Source: Bacillota bacterium (lineage in GTDB: Bacteria; Bacillota; Clostridia; Lachnospirales; Lachnospiraceae). Taken from it: a DNA stretch of 7,287 nucleotides. The translations under genes and the position numbers were made by a program. Positions 6,050-7,287 of the stretch are shown here, in pieces. Position 1 is the first letter of the stretch, and every line of letters begins with the position of its first letter. The stretch spans positions 1 to 7,287 of the forward strand of contig JAEZGY010000102.1 in assembly GCA_023416695.1 (NCBI GenBank), read 5' to 3'. The notes beneath the pieces are model-generated. The model made no database searches, was not told where the DNA came from, and saw nothing but the letters and a program-made list of their open reading frames with translations.

Positions 6050-7287
6050 TCAACCAACCTTCAGTTTAAACTTCTGAATAGCCTTATCATCTGTTTGTTC
6101 CAGCTTCTCAATCATACCACCAAGGGCTTGGAACTTCCCTTCTAGGTCTTCATATCCTCTTTGAATATACTCAATAGAGTCTACAATAGTAATTCCTTCT
6201 GCAGCTAAACCAGCTACTACAAGAGCTGCTCCTGCACGAAGGTCAGGTGCGCTTACAATTGCTCCAGAAAGCTTCTCTCCACCATCAATAATGGCGCTAT
6301 TGCCCTCTACCTTAATCTTCGCCCCCATACGTGAGAGCTCATCTACATACTTAAATCTATTTTCAAAAATACTCTCTGTTACAATACTAGTGCCATGAGA
6401 CATAGCTAATAAGGTTGTAATCTGTGGTTGCATATCAGTTGGAAATCCTGGATATGGCAACGTCTTAACATGAGTATGACCAAGTTGCTTGGTTGCTACT
6501 ACACGAACAGCATCATCAAATTCCTCCACATAAGCCCCAATCTCTTCAAGTTTCGCCGAGATTGCTTCTAAATGCTTTGGAATTACGTTCTTAATAAGGA
6601 TGTCCCCTTTTGTAGCAGCGGCTGCTATCATAAAGGTCCCCGCTTCAATCTGATCTGGAATAATAGAGTACTCACATCCGTGAAGTTTTCTTACACCATT
6701 AATTCGAATTACATCTGTACCAGCACCTTTGATGTCTGCACCCATAGCATTAAGCATATTGGCAACATCTACAACATGCGGCTCCTTAGCGGAGTTCTCA
6801 ATAATGGTCTTACCATTAGCAAGAACTGCTGCTAACATAATGTTAATAGTAGCACCAACAGTAACCATATCTAGATAAATATGATTCCCCTGTAATTGAG
6901 AAGCACTTGCATCAATCATTCCATTTTGAATCAATACATTGGCACCTAGGGCTTCAAAGCCTTTAATATGCTGATCTATTGGTCTACTTCCAATGTTACA
7001 GCCTCCAGGAAGAGCTACCTGAGCCTTTCTATATTTACCTAACAATGCTCCTAGCAAATAATAGGACGCTCTGATTTTACGAATAAAATCATAATCAATG
7101 CTGTATTTGTCAATACTACTACCATTGATTTTAACTACATGGGAACTAACACGGTCTACCCTTGCACCGATTCCCTCAATTGCTTGTAAAATTACATTAA
7201 TGTCACGTACGTTAGGTACGTTCTCTATTGTCACTGTCTCATCAGACATAATTGCTGCTGCTAAAATAGCTAAAGCTGCATTCTTAG
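6050..7287 (-). CDS. murA: UDP-N-acetylglucosamine 1-carboxyvinyltransferase, 5' end cut by the window edge
   Basis: MurA transfers enolpyruvate from phosphoenolpyruvate to UDP-N-acetylglucosamine, the first committed step of peptidoglycan synthesis, in the cytoplasm. The frame stays open to the window edge. The first complete codons read KNAALAILAAAIMS, the Lys-Asn pair of the active site, so about 20 residues are missing and the methionine at 7249 is internal. Counting from that lysine as residue 1, PGGCNIGSRP carries the catalytic Cys96 (codon 6998-7000), the target of fosfomycin, and Arg101. FPTDMQPQ carries the catalytic Asp284, and RGYE has the Arg376 equivalent to Arg397 of the E. coli enzyme. 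All key residues are present, so the enzyme should be active. Many Firmicutes carry two murA paralogues, and I cannot say which one this is. A hairpin terminator follows, so it is not part of the dynamin operon. Confidence 0.95.
   Translation of the reverse strand, partial: KNAALAILAAAIMSDETVTIENVPNVRDINVILQAIEGIGARVDRVSSHVVKINGSSIDKYSIDYDFIRKIRASYYLLGALLGKYRKAQVALPGGCNIGSRPIDQHIKGFEALGANVLIQNGMIDASASQLQGNHIYLDMVTVGATINIMLAAVLANGKTIIENSAKEPHVVDVANMLNAMGADIKGAGTDVIRINGVRKLHGCEYSIIPDQIEAGTFMIAAAATKGDILIKNVIPKHLEAISAKLEEIGAYVEEFDDAVRVVATKQLGHTHVKTLPYPGFPTDMQPQITTLLAMSHGTSIVTESIFENRFKYVDELSRMGAKIKVEGNSAIIDGGEKLSGAIVSAPDLRAGAALVVAGLAAEGITIVDSIEYIQRGYEDLEGKFQALGGMIEKLEQTDDKAIQKFKLKVG

Noticed and set aside
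6572..6835. Plus-strand open frame of 87 codons
   Set aside because: It is antisense to a conserved part of murA and shows no domain.
7247..7249. Start codon of murA at this methionine
   Set aside because: The frame continues upstream with the conserved Lys-Asn active-site segment, so this methionine is internal and the true start lies outside the window.

Overview
The window looks like part of the chromosome of a low-GC Gram-positive anaerobe, most likely a clostridium of the Lachnospiraceae or a relative. This is an inference from the AT-rich sequence, the strong AGGAGG-type ribosome binding sites, the MurA and DUF1622 sequences and the LytTR-type regulator. No species is assigned. Every gene I can support lies on the minus strand, so the window is read from high to low coordinates. 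Genes fill almost all of it, and no gene-free stretch exceeds about 180 bases.

Reading in the direction of transcription, the right end (7287-6050) holds most of murA, cut by the window edge just upstream of the Lys-Asn pair of its active site. It is followed by a hairpin that looks like its terminator (5984-6025). A short three-helix membrane protein of the DUF1622 family (5911-5600) comes next. It has its own putative regulatory inverted repeat upstream and a clear intrinsic terminator downstream (5563-5592). It is therefore probably a separate transcription unit.

The rest (5519 to the left edge) looks like one operon. A consensus promoter (TTGACA, 18 bases, TATAAT) precedes five genes in a row: a LytTR-domain regulator whose receiver domain lacks the phosphoacceptor aspartate; two different dynamin-like large GTPases; a divergent GrpE-like protein; and an Hsp70 (DnaK-like) protein cut by the left edge after 111 residues. 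I see no intrinsic terminator between these five genes, and each has its own ribosome binding site.

The main point of interest is this combination. A dedicated Hsp70 and nucleotide exchange factor pair sits with a tandem pair of bacterial dynamin-like proteins, under a regulator that probably does not depend on phosphorylation. One GTPase carries a long glycine-rich hydrophobic hairpin that could insert into membrane, and its partner does not. A reasonable inference is a stress-induced membrane-remodelling or membrane-repair machine whose assembly is controlled by its own chaperone. A role against phage is also possible. Neither role is shown by the sequence.
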